Assembly: GCA_934163035.1 (NCBI GenBank)
Contig: CAKPJX010000003.1
Span: 1 to 64,000, forward strand
DNA from: an uncultured Bacilli bacterium
Lineage (GTDB): Bacteria; Bacillota_I; Bacilli_A; RF39; UBA660
Length of the DNA: 64,000 nucleotides
Direction of reading: 5' to 3'
Shown here: in pieces, positions 17,283 to 26,781 of the stretch
Numbering within the stretch: the stretch's first letter is position 1
Layout: each line of letters starts with the position of its first letter
Notes under the pieces: model-generated
What the model saw: the letters and a program-made list of their open reading frames with translations, nothing else
Databases searched by the model: none
What the model was told of the DNA's origin: nothing
Translations under genes and position numbers: made by a program

Positions 17283-17312
17283 AGTATAAAACTGCACAAA
17301 AGAATATGCAGT
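17283..17312 (-). terminator. Weak intrinsic terminator after cysS
   Basis: ACTGCA / TGCAGT (17291-17312) with a 10-nt loop and TTTTAT on the minus strand, in the 66-bp gap between cysS and mrnC. The stem is short, so read-through to mrnC is likely. Confidence 0.4.
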
Positions 17313-17319
17313 CTTAATA

Positions 17320-18711
17320 TTAGATAACTTCGTAAGTTGTCCCTTCCCTAGTATCAATTAAACGAATTCCAATAGCTAAAAGCTCATCTCTTATCCTATC
17401 TGCTTCAGCAAAATCCTTCCTCTTTTTAGCATCACTTCGTAAAGTAATCTTTTCCTTTATCATTTCTTCATCAATACTAACACTACTATCAGTATCTTTT
17501 AATAAATCAAGTGACAATACTTCATCAAACTTAGCAATTAATTTTCTTTTAGTTCCATCAGTCAAATCAGAATCTTTAACAACATCATATAATAACGTAA
17601 TCATATTAGATGTATTTAAATCATCTTCAATAAATTCCTTAAATTTATTTATATAGCAATCATACTTATCTTGTTGAAGATCTCCATCGCCCAATTTCAA
17701 AATACGATTTTTAAGCTTTAAATATGCCTTTTCTGCTCCATCTAAAATATCAAATGAAAATGTTAATTGATTATGATAATATGAATTTAAACATAAATAA
17801 CGGTAACTTAAAGGATTATATCCCTTCTCTTCTAATAAAGAAACGGTCAAAAATTCTCCTTTAGATTTACTCATTTTACCAGACTTATCATTTAAAAATC
17901 CCATATGTACCCAGTAATTACACCACTTATGTCCTAAATAACATTCACTTTGAGCAATTTCATTAGTATGATGTGGGAAAATAGCATCCTCTGCACCACA
18001 ATGTATATCAAGTCTTTCTCCTAAATATTTTATTGAAATACCTGAACATTCAATATGCCAGCCAGGATATCCTCTACCCCAAGGAGAATCCCATTGTAGT
18101 TCTTGATTTTCAAACTTAGAATTTGTAAACCATAAACCAAAATCAAATGGATTCTTTTTAGCAGTATCCGCTGAAATATCATCTCTAGCCGCAACAATTA
18201 AATCATCACTATTACGTCCAGATAATTCATAGTAGTTAGAAAACTTAGAAGTATCAAAATATACATTTCCATCAGAAATATAAGCATAACCTGATTCTAA
18301 TAATTTAGAAATCATCTTTATATACATATCGATATTGTCAGTAGCATTAGAAACTACATCAGGCTTTTTTATGTTCAATTTATCACAGTCATCAAAAAAA
18401 CATTTTGTATAGTATTTTGCAATCTCTAAAGAAGATTTGTGTTCCCTTTTAGCCGCAACAGCCATCTTATCTTCACCTGTATCACCATCACCAACTAAAT
18501 GACCAACATCAGTAATATTCATAACTCTAGAAACATCATATCCAATAAATCTTAATCCCTTCTCCAAAACATCTTCAGATATATAGGTACGTAAATTTCC
18601 AATATGAGCATAACTGTAAACCGTTGGACCACAAGTATACATATTTACTTTTCCATCTTCATTTGGAATAAACTCTTGTACTTTTTTTGACAACGTATTA
18701 TATAATTTCAT
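17320..18711 (-). CDS. cysS: Cysteinyl-tRNA synthetase
   Basis: A 463-residue class I synthetase charging tRNA-Cys. The zinc-binding Cys is in MYTCGPTVYSYAHIGNLRT, where HIGN is the HIGH motif. The KMSKS loop (SGKMSKSKGEFLTV) and the HCGAEDAIFPHHTNEIAQSE zinc segment are present. A GTG at 18720 opens the frame, but ATG at 18711 is favoured because GAGGTGATAATT precedes it. It follows clpC after about 50 nt. No T-box was found in front of it. Confidence 0.97.
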   Translation of the reverse strand: MKLYNTLSKKVQEFIPNEDGKVNMYTCGPTVYSYAHIGNLRTYISEDVLEKGLRFIGYDVSRVMNITDVGHLVGDGDTGEDKMAVAAKREHKSSLEIAKYYTKCFFDDCDKLNIKKPDVVSNATDNIDMYIKMISKLLESGYAYISDGNVYFDTSKFSNYYELSGRNSDDLIVAARDDISADTAKKNPFDFGLWFTNSKFENQELQWDSPWGRGYPGWHIECSGISIKYLGERLDIHCGAEDAIFPHHTNEIAQSECYLGHKWCNYWVHMGFLNDKSGKMSKSKGEFLTVSLLEEKGYNPLSYRYLCLNSYYHNQLTFSFDILDGAEKAYLKLKNRILKLGDGDLQQDKYDCYINKFKEFIEDDLNTSNMITLLYDVVKDSDLTDGTKRKLIAKFDEVLSLDLLKDTDSSVSIDEEMIKEKITLRSDAKKRKDFAEADRIRDELLAIGIRLIDTREGTTYEVI

Positions 18712-18761
18712 AATTATCACCTCGATGACGATAGTATACCATAATGAATATAAAAAATAAA

Positions 18762-20990
18762 CTAACGATTAATATTTACCTCATCATTTAAATAATTACG
18801 TAAAATTTTATCCACATGCCGAGCGCCAAATTCATTATAATTACACTCATTTTTTATTTTATCCACAAATTCTGTGGAAATAGTCTTTTTATCAAAGCCA
18901 AATTTCAAAGCTCTATCTCGTATAATATTACCAATTGTCTTGGAATCAATTGAATTAAAATATATTATTTTATCAATTCTATTAACAAATTCCACTCCTA
19001 AAAATGATTTAAACTTATTGGAAATAATATCATTCTTACTTAAAAAGCCAACTGATTTAGAATTAGTCCCAAGATTAGAGGTCATAAATATAGTAGTATT
19101 TGCAAAATTTATAACCTCACCAGACGAATCTGTCATATGACCATCATCAAAAACTTGTAGAAAAAGTTTTAAAACATCAGGATGAGCTTTTTCAATTTCA
19201 TCAAGTAAAATAACAGAATAAGAATTATTTTTTATTCTATCCAATACATAATTATTCTCACTAAATCCTACATATCCTGGAGGAGATCCAATTATTTTAC
19301 TTATTGTATGCCTTTCTCTAAACTCACTCATATCAATTCTAATGAAAGCATCCTTAGGATATAGTAATCTAGCATACTCTTTTGCCAAAAATGTCTTTCC
19401 AACTCCACTTTTACCAACCAATAATAATGAATTTGGTACCGTTTTATTAACTTTACGGCTTAAAGTTACATCCAGTAAATTGTTAATAGCCGCATCTTGC
19501 CCCTTAACAACATCACATAAACTCTTATAAATACTATTTCTATCAAATTTAACTAACTCTTTAACCGGAATTTTTGTCTTAGCATAAACAACATCATAGA
19601 CAATATCACTAGTGATAGATTTAACTACATTATTACCCATATTTTTAATAAAGTTCTTATTAAGCTTGCTTTCTAATTCCATTTGTTTATCTTTCAATGT
19701 ACTAGCAAGTTTATAATTATGATTCATAATTGCAGTATTCTTCTCACTTTTAATATCATTTATCTTAGCCAATAATTCCTTTTGCTTTGCTTCATAAGAA
19801 TTATCTACAATTGCTGCCTTACAACAAGCTTCATCTAGAATATCGATAGCCTTATCAGGAAATTTTCCCATATTAACATATCTTTCGGCTAGATCAACTA
19901 TTAATTTAATAATTTCATCATCTATTTTAACTCCATGATAATTTTCATATATTTCTCTAAGTTTTAAAAGTATTTTTTCAGTATCATAAGCAGTTGGCTC
20001 CTCTATATAAATCTTTTGAAATCTCCTATCTAAGGCCTTATCCTTTTCCATATATTTTTTATATTCACCAGTAGTAGTAGCTCCTATAATTCTAATCTTT
20101 CCTCTAGCTAAATATGGTTTTAAAATATTTGAAGCATCAATTGCCCCTTCGGCACCACCAGCACCTACTAAAGTATGTATCTCATCTATAAATAAAATTA
20201 TATCTTTTTCCCTTTCCAATTCATTAATAATCTTATTTATACGTTCCTCAAATTCGCCACGATACTTAGTACCAGAAATTAATCCAGCCATAGATATACT
20301 TAGAACCCTATTATTTTCAAGTTTTCTAGGAACTCTACCATTTACTATTCGCCTAACAAGTTCTTCAACAATAGCCGTTTTACCAACTCCTGCATCACCT
20401 ATTAACAAAGGATTGTTCTTAGTTCTTCTTAATAAGATTTCAATCAGTCTCGTAACTTTGTCATCCCTACCAATAACAGGATCAAAACCATCATCAAGAT
20501 ATTTCTTATTCAAATCAGTAGCATATTCCTCTAATAATAGACTACTCTTTCTTTTACCATTATGATAAGACATTCTATTAGAAAACTTTTCATATAACAA
20601 ATCGGTGTCAACATTCATACCAAGTAAAATCCTATTCGCAACACCATCGCCTTCTTCTAATAAAGAAATAAATAGTTTTTCCACAGTCACGATACTATTA
20701 TCCTCTTTACTATCTAAAACAGCATTCTCTATAATCCTCTTTAATAATGGAGTATACAAATACCAACTATTGCTAACCTTTCCCTCTCCAATAACCTTAA
20801 TAATTTCATCTCTATATTTTTCATAAGTTATCTGATATTCATTTAATAATTGCGTAACCTCTAGATCTATATTATGCAAAATTGATAATAAAAGATGCTC
20901 ACTACCAACATATGGATGTTTAAGTAAACTCATTTCTTTTTTTGCCATAACTAAAACTTTTTGAGCATCCTCATCAAATTTTGAAAACAT
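18762..20990 (-). CDS. clpC: ATP-dependent Clp protease ATP-binding subunit ClpC
   Basis: A 742-residue AAA+ unfoldase. It has an N domain with two Clp repeats, the first ATPase (GDAGVGKTAIVEELV), a coiled middle domain with UVR-like residues (about 410-450), and the second ATPase (GKSGVGKTFLAKEYA). A VGF tripeptide (SKSVGFLSKND) at the position of the ClpP-docking loop suggests it partners ClpP. It is shorter than B. subtilis ClpC (810). AAGGAG supports the ATG at 20990 over upstream ATGs that overlap it. The usual ctsR-mcsA-mcsB genes are not next to it and no CtsR operator was seen. Confidence 0.93.
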   Translation of the reverse strand: MFSKFDEDAQKVLVMAKKEMSLLKHPYVGSEHLLLSILHNIDLEVTQLLNEYQITYEKYRDEIIKVIGEGKVSNSWYLYTPLLKRIIENAVLDSKEDNSIVTVEKLFISLLEEGDGVANRILLGMNVDTDLLYEKFSNRMSYHNGKRKSSLLLEEYATDLNKKYLDDGFDPVIGRDDKVTRLIEILLRRTKNNPLLIGDAGVGKTAIVEELVRRIVNGRVPRKLENNRVLSISMAGLISGTKYRGEFEERINKIINELEREKDIILFIDEIHTLVGAGGAEGAIDASNILKPYLARGKIRIIGATTTGEYKKYMEKDKALDRRFQKIYIEEPTAYDTEKILLKLREIYENYHGVKIDDEIIKLIVDLAERYVNMGKFPDKAIDILDEACCKAAIVDNSYEAKQKELLAKINDIKSEKNTAIMNHNYKLASTLKDKQMELESKLNKNFIKNMGNNVVKSITSDIVYDVVYAKTKIPVKELVKFDRNSIYKSLCDVVKGQDAAINNLLDVTLSRKVNKTVPNSLLLVGKSGVGKTFLAKEYARLLYPKDAFIRIDMSEFRERHTISKIIGSPPGYVGFSENNYVLDRIKNNSYSVILLDEIEKAHPDVLKLFLQVFDDGHMTDSSGEVINFANTTIFMTSNLGTNSKSVGFLSKNDIISNKFKSFLGVEFVNRIDKIIYFNSIDSKTIGNIIRDRALKFGFDKKTISTEFVDKIKNECNYNEFGARHVDKILRNYLNDEVNINR

Positions 20991-21011
20991 TAACATCATC
21001 TCCTTAATATA

Positions 21012-21041
21012 ATTTTAGAGCCATAACATAACCAAAATCAA
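21012..21041 (-). promoter_or_regulatory. Possible promoter of clpC-cysS
   Basis: TTGATT (21036-21041), an 18-bp spacer and TAAAAT (21012-21017) on the minus strand. The match is moderate. Confidence 0.35.
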
Positions 21042-21075
21042 TAAAAGCCATACCCAAAAAAAAGACAAAATACTA

Positions 21076-21099
21076 TAAAAAAAAGAGGCTTTAGCCTCT
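21076..21099 (-). terminator. Intrinsic terminator after the YfcC-like gene
   Basis: A 6-bp GC-rich stem AGAGGC / GCCTCT with a TAAA loop (21084-21099) and an eight-T run on the minus strand. Confidence 0.85.
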
Positions 21100-21103
21100 A
21101 ATA

Positions 21104-23050
21104 TTATTTATTGCTATATTTAGATTTATCTAGTGCTAATATCATATAGAATACGAATGGTAATAAAATAAGACCAACTGCAAAGCCATTACTTTTACCA
21201 AATTTGTGAGCCAATTTAATATCAACTAATATCATAAATACTATATTAACAACTGGTATAAGCATAAGTAATGATAACCAACCATTATAACCAGCAAGTT
21301 CAAATAAAACATATTCATTATAGAAAGGAACTAAAGCAGCCCAACCTTTTTGACCAGCCTTCTCAAAAACCTTCCAACAAGCAACATACATCATAATAAC
21401 TACTATTATAGCAGCTACAATACCTAAACCTGCTAAGAATGATAGACCAGATACTATGAATAATACAGTAAATATAACAAATAACTCTAATAATAATTTC
21501 CAAATAGTTTTAATCCATTTACTATATGGAACATCTAAATAATATAGTACACACATTAGTACAACACTAGTAGGTGCTATTAACATAGAAAGTCCATAAG
21601 CAGTTTGGAATAAAGCTCCAATAACAGGATATAATTTAGTGTTATCAGTAATACTAGCTAAATAAGGTAATACACTTTGATATGCATATAATGGTTCAAC
21701 ATTAAGTATACCAGTAAGCATACCAACTATCATACAAACAAAAGCATCAAGTCGTTTAGTTAGAGTAAGTAAAGCCTTATAGATAACCAATTGGAATGGA
21801 TGATAAGTTGTAATTACTAAACAAGTATAGATTAGTATAACAATAACTCCTAAAGGAAGAGCCTTTTTTAAACCATCCATAAATCCTTCACAAATATCAC
21901 GACATTTTGTCTTATATACTATTGTTAAGAATAATAATACAAAGAACATTACAACAGTAAGATCAACAATTGTCCAAGAACCAAATTCTTTAACTGTTCC
22001 TAGTAGCTTTCCAAAAAGTGGGAAACCAAACAATTCAAAATCTAAAACTGAAGATGTTGCACTTGTAAATGCAGTATTATTAAATCCAGTTGACCAGGAA
22101 ATGAAAGCCAAAACCATTATAACAAATAAAATACTAAATGAAACAACAAATGGCCATATACTGTGGTTAACTTTATCATCATTTTGTGGAACTAAATAAC
22201 TATCATCAGATTGTTCCTTAACTACTATTACATCATCTTCTTTAACAGCTGCTTTTATGTCCTTACGACTAGATTTAGAAGACTTCTTAGTAGTAGTCTT
22301 TGATGAAGTAACTTTCTTCGTACTTGAAGCTTTCGAATTAGAAGTTTTAACACTAGATTTCTTAGTAGTTTTAACCTCTTTAACTGTCTCTGTTTTACTA
22401 GCGGCTTTTTTAGTCTCTTTAGTACTAGAAATTAATACTGATTCATGCCTTCTAATATATATAACTATATTAAATATTAAAAGAACCAAACCAATTAATA
22501 GAATTACTATTCTAGTAAGCATTTCATAAGTGAAGTCAACACCAAGAACTGATAAAATAACGCTTTCATTAGAATATGCTAATGTTGTTCCAGCTAAACC
22601 AATAACTGTAGAACCAACCAAAGTTAAAGCTGCTGTCATCTTATCATATCCCATTAAAATAATAATTGAAACTAACATTGGGAAAAAGACAAGAGCTCCT
22701 ATTTGTAAACCACATATTGAAACTAAAATAGCATTTATTATAGCAATAAGTGAAATTACAAATTTTCCATTTTTCTTTAATTTATCAGAAACTTTATTTA
22801 AAAAACTATTATAAGCAGGAATCTTATATAAAACTCCATAAAAGCCTCCAATAATTAAAAGAAATAATGCAATGTGTCCAAAGTAAGACAATGCTGTAAC
22901 TGGATAATTGAATAAATCAAAAATACCCATTTGAACGCGGCCTTGTTCAGCATATCCACTTGAAAAATAAGCAGCTGGAAATATCCAAGTAAGTAGCATA
23001 ATAACTAATACTGTAACAAGAACGACTTTAATTATTCTATTCTTTTTCAT
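21104..23050 (-). CDS. YfcC-family-like membrane transporter fused to a DUF5684-like domain
   Basis: A 648-residue multi-pass membrane protein. Residues 1-205 and about 295-540 look like the two halves of a YfcC/ion-transporter-superfamily carrier, with many hydrophobic helices. They are joined by a cytoplasmic Lys/Thr/Ser-rich low-complexity linker (about 210-275). Residues about 545-645 (ACWKVFEKAGQKGWAALVPF, then NEYVLFELAGYNGW) match the small DUF5684 membrane domain, usually a separate protein or linked to signal peptidases. It has its own promoter and terminator. YfcC relatives are poorly characterised (amino acid or carboxylate transport has been proposed); the substrate is unknown. 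The fusion is seen in sequence. Confidence 0.65.
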   Translation of the reverse strand: MKKNRIIKVVLVTVLVIMLLTWIFPAAYFSSGYAEQGRVQMGIFDLFNYPVTALSYFGHIALFLLIIGGFYGVLYKIPAYNSFLNKVSDKLKKNGKFVISLIAIINAILVSICGLQIGALVFFPMLVSIIILMGYDKMTAALTLVGSTVIGLAGTTLAYSNESVILSVLGVDFTYEMLTRIVILLIGLVLLIFNIVIYIRRHESVLISSTKETKKAASKTETVKEVKTTKKSSVKTSNSKASSTKKVTSSKTTTKKSSKSSRKDIKAAVKEDDVIVVKEQSDDSYLVPQNDDKVNHSIWPFVVSFSILFVIMVLAFISWSTGFNNTAFTSATSSVLDFELFGFPLFGKLLGTVKEFGSWTIVDLTVVMFFVLLFLTIVYKTKCRDICEGFMDGLKKALPLGVIVILIYTCLVITTYHPFQLVIYKALLTLTKRLDAFVCMIVGMLTGILNVEPLYAYQSVLPYLASITDNTKLYPVIGALFQTAYGLSMLIAPTSVVLMCVLYYLDVPYSKWIKTIWKLLLELFVIFTVLFIVSGLSFLAGLGIVAAIIVVIMMYVACWKVFEKAGQKGWAALVPFYNEYVLFELAGYNGWLSLLMLIPVVNIVFMILVDIKLAHKFGKSNGFAVGLILLPFVFYMILALDKSKYSNK

Positions 23051-23069
23051 TTTTTAACCTCCCACTATA

Positions 23070-23097
23070 ATTATACTACAAGTGCCTTATTTTACAA
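23070..23097 (-). promoter_or_regulatory. Promoter of the YfcC-like gene
   Basis: TTGTAA (23092-23097), a 16-bp spacer and TATAAT (23070-23075) on the minus strand. A GGGAGG ribosome site follows. Confidence 0.6.
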
Positions 23098-23129
23098 GGA
23101 ATTTAAACGTTTTTTAGCAATTTTTTATC

Positions 23130-23160
23130 AAAAAAAGAAAACTGACCACCTCAGGTCAGC
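23130..23160 (-). terminator. Intrinsic terminator after lysS
   Basis: CTGACC / GGTCAG (23142-23159) with a 6-nt loop, then TTTTCTTTTTTT on the minus strand, 10 nt after the lysS stop. Confidence 0.85.
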
Positions 23161-23169
23161 TAATTTTAA

Positions 23170-24651
23170 CTATTTTTGTTTCATTGTAGGGAATAATAAG
23201 ACATCTCTAATAGACTCTTGCTCTAAGAATAACATACACAATCTATCAATTCCATATCCAATTCCACCAGCTGGTGGCATACCATATTCAAGTGCCTCAA
23301 TAAAATCCATATCAATATCATTTGCCTCTTCATTACCCTTATCTTTTTCTTCAATTTGCTTTTCAAATCTTTCAAGCTGATCAATAGGATCATTTAATTC
23401 AGTATATGCATTAGCAAATTCTTTTCCTGCTATAAATAATTCAAATCTATCAACAAATCTTCCATCTTCAGGATTCTTTTTAGTAAGTGGAGAAACCTCA
23501 ATTGGATGTCCATATAAGAATGTTGGTTGGATTAAAGTTTCCTCAACATACTTTTCAAAGAATAAATTAGTTATATGTCCAACAGTTTTCTCATGTTCTT
23601 GAACTTCAATATGATGTTCTTCAGCAAGCTTCAATGCTTCATCAACAGTCATTTCACTTCTAAAGTCAATACCAGTCTTCTCCTTAATAGCATCAGTCAT
23701 ACATACTCTCTTCCAGGGTCCTTCAAGATTTATTTCATAACCACTGAAATTATATGTCATCTTACCAAAAACTTCTTTTGCTATTGTCTGATACATCTTT
23801 TCAGTTAAATCCATCATTCCTTCTAGATCACTGTAAGCAAGATAAGCCTCCATTAAAGTAAATTCTGGATTATGTTTTGGATCCATACCTTCATTTCTAA
23901 ATACGCGTCCAATTTCATAAACAGCTTCCATTCCACCAACTAATAACCTCTTTAATGGTAACTCTAGTGCTATTCTTAAATACATATCTAAATCTTGTGC
24001 ATTATGATGAGTAATAAAAGGTCTAGCAGAAGCACCAGTTAAAAGTGTAGATAAAATTGGTGTTTCAACTTCAATAAAGCCTCTATTATCCATAAAATTT
24101 TGAATACATCTAATAATTTTAGGTCTCATAAAAGCAACACGTCTTGATTCCTCATTCATTATTAAATCAACATATCTACGTCTATATCTTTCTTCTATAT
24201 CAGTTAATCCATGGAACTTTTCAGGAAGTGGTCTTAGTGCCTTAACTAGATGAGTATACTTAGTAGATCTAACACTCAATTCACCTGTATCTGTTCTAAA
24301 AATAATGCCATGTATACCTACAATATCACCAATATCAGACTTTTTAAACAATTCATAAACATCTTCACCAACTGCATCTTGTCTAATATAAATTTGTAAT
24401 TGTCCATATCTATCCTGAATATGAAAGAATCCAGCCTTTCCTTTACGTCGCTTAGTCATTATTCTTCCAGCAACAACTACAGATATTTCTTTTTCTGCTA
24501 AATCCTCCTTTGACATATCAGAATACTTTTCCTTTATCTCTAAGGAATTAGTAGTAACATCAAATCTACTACCAAATGGATCAATTCCTAAAGCCCTAAT
24601 ATCTAAAGCTTTTTGTCTACGAACTAATTCCTGTTCACTTAACTCTCGCAT
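23170..24651 (-). CDS. lysS: Lysyl-tRNA synthetase (class II)
   Basis: A 493-residue class II synthetase. The N-terminal OB-fold (about 55-160) binds the anticodon. The catalytic core shows motif 2 (VYEIGRVFRNEGMDPKHNPEFTLMEAY) and motif 3 (GMPPAGGIGYGIDRLCML). It activates lysine and charges tRNA-Lys. The start overlaps the end of the RDD gene by 13 nt, and AAAGGAGAG precedes the ATG. In Bacillus lysS also follows dusB. It ends in a clear terminator, closing the dusB-RDD-lysS unit. Confidence 0.97.
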   Translation of the reverse strand: MRELSEQELVRRQKALDIRALGIDPFGSRFDVTTNSLEIKEKYSDMSKEDLAEKEISVVVAGRIMTKRRKGKAGFFHIQDRYGQLQIYIRQDAVGEDVYELFKKSDIGDIVGIHGIIFRTDTGELSVRSTKYTHLVKALRPLPEKFHGLTDIEERYRRRYVDLIMNEESRRVAFMRPKIIRCIQNFMDNRGFIEVETPILSTLLTGASARPFITHHNAQDLDMYLRIALELPLKRLLVGGMEAVYEIGRVFRNEGMDPKHNPEFTLMEAYLAYSDLEGMMDLTEKMYQTIAKEVFGKMTYNFSGYEINLEGPWKRVCMTDAIKEKTGIDFRSEMTVDEALKLAEEHHIEVQEHEKTVGHITNLFFEKYVEETLIQPTFLYGHPIEVSPLTKKNPEDGRFVDRFELFIAGKEFANAYTELNDPIDQLERFEKQIEEKDKGNEEANDIDMDFIEALEYGMPPAGGIGYGIDRLCMLFLEQESIRDVLLFPTMKQK

Positions 24652-25274
24652 AATTCTCTCTCCTTTACTCCATCAGCTCTAACAACAATTGTGCCAGCTA
24701 CATAATCGTGAATTCCCCTTCCACTCTTACTAAACATTATCATAATTAAACTGATAAATGTTACAACATAATCAATACTTTTAAACAACAATCCACCATA
24801 ACGATATATATTAAAATTAGAAATAGCTACAAATGCAAATATAATCATATCAACAAAAATAGAATTGATGATTAAAGATCTAAATATCATGCTATTTATA
24901 GTTAATTCACTAGAATCATATTTAACTACTTTTATTTTAAATATCTTTTTACCAAGCGTTTGTCCCCTATTGTAAAATTGATAAACAATAAAATACATTA
25001 TAGATAAAAATATTGAAATTAAAGTAGCAACACCCTGTTTCTGAGCAGCCTGAAATGAAAGTGATAAACTTTCAGTCATATATGTTTTGGTATTAATATC
25101 TTTATTAATATATTTTTGTTGTATTTCTACCATATCATCTTGAATTTTACTAACAGATTTTTGATCTACAAAAAAGCTACCTATAAGAGAAACAACTAAA
25201 GTAACTATCATAGTATCTAATATAAATGCACCCAATCTTTGTATAAAAAAGGGTTTTATAAAGCCATCATTCAT
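24639..25274 (-). CDS. RDD family integral membrane protein
   Basis: A 211-residue protein with four or five hydrophobic segments. The family motif is seen in IQRLGAFILDTMIVTLV (R-x-x-A-x-x-x-D) and in the later FYNRGQTLGKKIFKIKVVKYD plus SGRGIHDYVAGTIVV. RDD proteins are membrane proteins of mostly unknown role; some affect ion exchange. It overlaps dusB by 8 nt and lysS by 13 nt, so it is translated as part of that operon. No specific function can be assigned. Confidence 0.85.
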   Translation of the reverse strand: MNDGFIKPFFIQRLGAFILDTMIVTLVVSLIGSFFVDQKSVSKIQDDMVEIQQKYINKDINTKTYMTESLSLSFQAAQKQGVATLISIFLSIMYFIVYQFYNRGQTLGKKIFKIKVVKYDSSELTINSMIFRSLIINSIFVDMIIFAFVAISNFNIYRYGGLLFKSIDYVVTFISLIMIMFSKSGRGIHDYVAGTIVVRADGVKERELCES

Positions 25275-26250
25275 CTAATATTTCCTCCTTAAATTCATTT
25301 AATATAGAAATTATATCACAAACTTGATGAGTTTTATACACTTTCTTTTTAACATCACTTGAACCATTAATACCTTTTAAATACCAAGCTATATGATTTC
25401 TAATCTCAAGACAAGCCAAACGTTCATCCCTAAAAGAACACAAATAATTTAAATGTTTCAAACACATATCTATTTTTTGAACTGGTGTAGGAATAGTTAA
25501 ACTATCTCCATTTAAATAACTAACAGTGTTTTTTATAATCCAAGGGTTACCCATCGTAGCCCTGCCAATCATTATAGCATCACACTTAGTCTCATCTAAC
25601 ATTCTTTTAGCATCTTCTACTGTTTTTATATCACCATTTCCAATAACAGGAATTAAAACATTATTTTTTACTTCACCAATAATACTCCAGTCAGCATTCC
25701 CAGAATATCCTTGGCTTCTAGTTCTAGGATGAACAAATATCGCCTTAGCCCCTGCTTTTTCTATAATTTTAGCAACTTCGACAGCATTAATATGTTCACT
25801 ATCCCAACCACTTCTAATCTTTACAGTTACAGGAAGGGAAACAGCTTTAACAACAGAACTAACAATATTATATATTCGATCAGAAAATTTAAGTAATCCA
25901 GAACCTGCCGCTGCTCTAACGGCAACCTTAGGCACAGGACACCCCATATTAATATCTATTAACGAAATATTATAACGATCCGCAATAATTTTAGCAGCCC
26001 TTGCCATAACATCAGGATCAGACCCAAATATCTGAACCCCAACCGGCATATCAATTGTATCAATACCATTAAGCATTTCAAATGTCTTTTTATTGCCTCT
26101 TACTATAGCTTCTGAACTAATAAGTTCAGTAATTGCTAATCCACACCTCATCTCAGATAATATCTTCATATAAGCAGGATTAGAAATTCCAGCCATTGGA
26201 GCCAAGACCACCTGATTTTTAATTTGTAAATCCCCAATTTTCCATTCCAT
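25267..26250 (-). CDS. dusB: tRNA-dihydrouridine synthase DusB-like
   Basis: A 327-residue flavoenzyme reducing uridines in tRNA (or rRNA). It has the FMN-binding TIM-barrel start VVLAPMAGISNPAYMKI, the catalytic Cys in DINMGCPVPKV, KIRSGW and the IMIGRATMGNPWI loop. A TTG at 26256 opens the frame, but ATG at 26250 has TTAGGA 8 nt upstream. It heads the dusB-RDD-lysS run, as in Bacillus where dusB precedes lysS. Its target position is not predictable from sequence. Confidence 0.93.
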   Translation of the reverse strand: MEWKIGDLQIKNQVVLAPMAGISNPAYMKILSEMRCGLAITELISSEAIVRGNKKTFEMLNGIDTIDMPVGVQIFGSDPDVMARAAKIIADRYNISLIDINMGCPVPKVAVRAAAGSGLLKFSDRIYNIVSSVVKAVSLPVTVKIRSGWDSEHINAVEVAKIIEKAGAKAIFVHPRTRSQGYSGNADWSIIGEVKNNVLIPVIGNGDIKTVEDAKRMLDETKCDAIMIGRATMGNPWIIKNTVSYLNGDSLTIPTPVQKIDMCLKHLNYLCSFRDERLACLEIRNHIAWYLKGINGSSDVKKKVYKTHQVCDIISILNEFKEEILDE

Positions 26251-26267
26251 ATACAAATTCCTAACTA

Positions 26268-26678
26268 TTATTTTTTTAATAAATCTCTAATTTCTTCCAG
26301 TAATAATACCTCGTCACTTTTAACTGCAGCAACTGTTTCTTCTTTCTTCTTAAAATTTTCAAATAATTTTATCACCATAAATATACAAAAAGATATAATT
26401 AGAAAGTCAACAATCGTTTGAATAAAACTACCGTACGCTACTTTAACTCCAAGTACTGTAAAAGTCAAGGAATTAAATTTAAGTCCACCTAATATAATAC
26501 CAATCAAAGGCATTAAAATATCATTTACTAAACTTGTAATAATTTTACTAAAGGCAGTACCAACAATAACACCAACAGCCATGTCAACAACATTTCCTCT
26601 AGAAATAAAACTTTTAAATTCTAAAATATAATTAGTTACCAATTCTTTATTCTTATTTTTTCTGTTTTTAGAACTCAT
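26268..26678 (-). CDS. mscL: Large-conductance mechanosensitive channel
   Basis: A 136-residue channel that opens under membrane tension to release solutes. The signature RGNVVDMAVGVIVGTAFSKI covers the N-terminal helix and first membrane span. The second span (about 82-105) and a charged C-terminal helical bundle follow. The length is typical. It has its own promoter downstream of ftsH and lies 17 nt before dusB, so it could feed that transcript. Confidence 0.96.
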   Translation of the reverse strand: MSSKNRKNKNKELVTNYILEFKSFISRGNVVDMAVGVIVGTAFSKIITSLVNDILMPLIGIILGGLKFNSLTFTVLGVKVAYGSFIQTIVDFLIISFCIFMVIKLFENFKKKEETVAAVKSDEVLLLEEIRDLLKK

Positions 26679-26711
26679 TTTTTCACCACCAAAATTTAAA
26701 TCTCAATAAAG

Positions 26712-26739
26712 ATTATAATATATTTAAATAAATTTGCAA
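26712..26739 (-). promoter_or_regulatory. Promoter of mscL
   Basis: TTGCAA (26734-26739), a 16-bp spacer and TATAAT (26712-26717) on the minus strand, about 33 nt before the mscL ATG. The -35 directly abuts the ftsH terminator. Confidence 0.6.
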
Positions 26740-26781
26740 AGAAAAAGAACTATCTAATTAGTTCAAATTATCTAGTTCTTT
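26739..26781 (-). terminator. Terminator overlapping the ftsH stop codon
   Basis: AAAGAACTA / TAGTTCTTT (26744-26781) forms a 9-bp stem with a 20-nt loop that can pair further. TTC and T-rich bases follow on the minus strand. The ftsH stop lies in the loop. Confidence 0.6.

Noticed and set aside
18800..18870. TTATCCACA sequences within clpC as origin-like boxes
   Set aside because: Isolated matches inside coding sequence far from oriC; expected by chance in AT-rich DNA.
22257..22814. Two plus-strand frames inside the transporter gene
   Set aside because: They arise opposite the Lys/Thr-rich linker and membrane helices and have no independent support.
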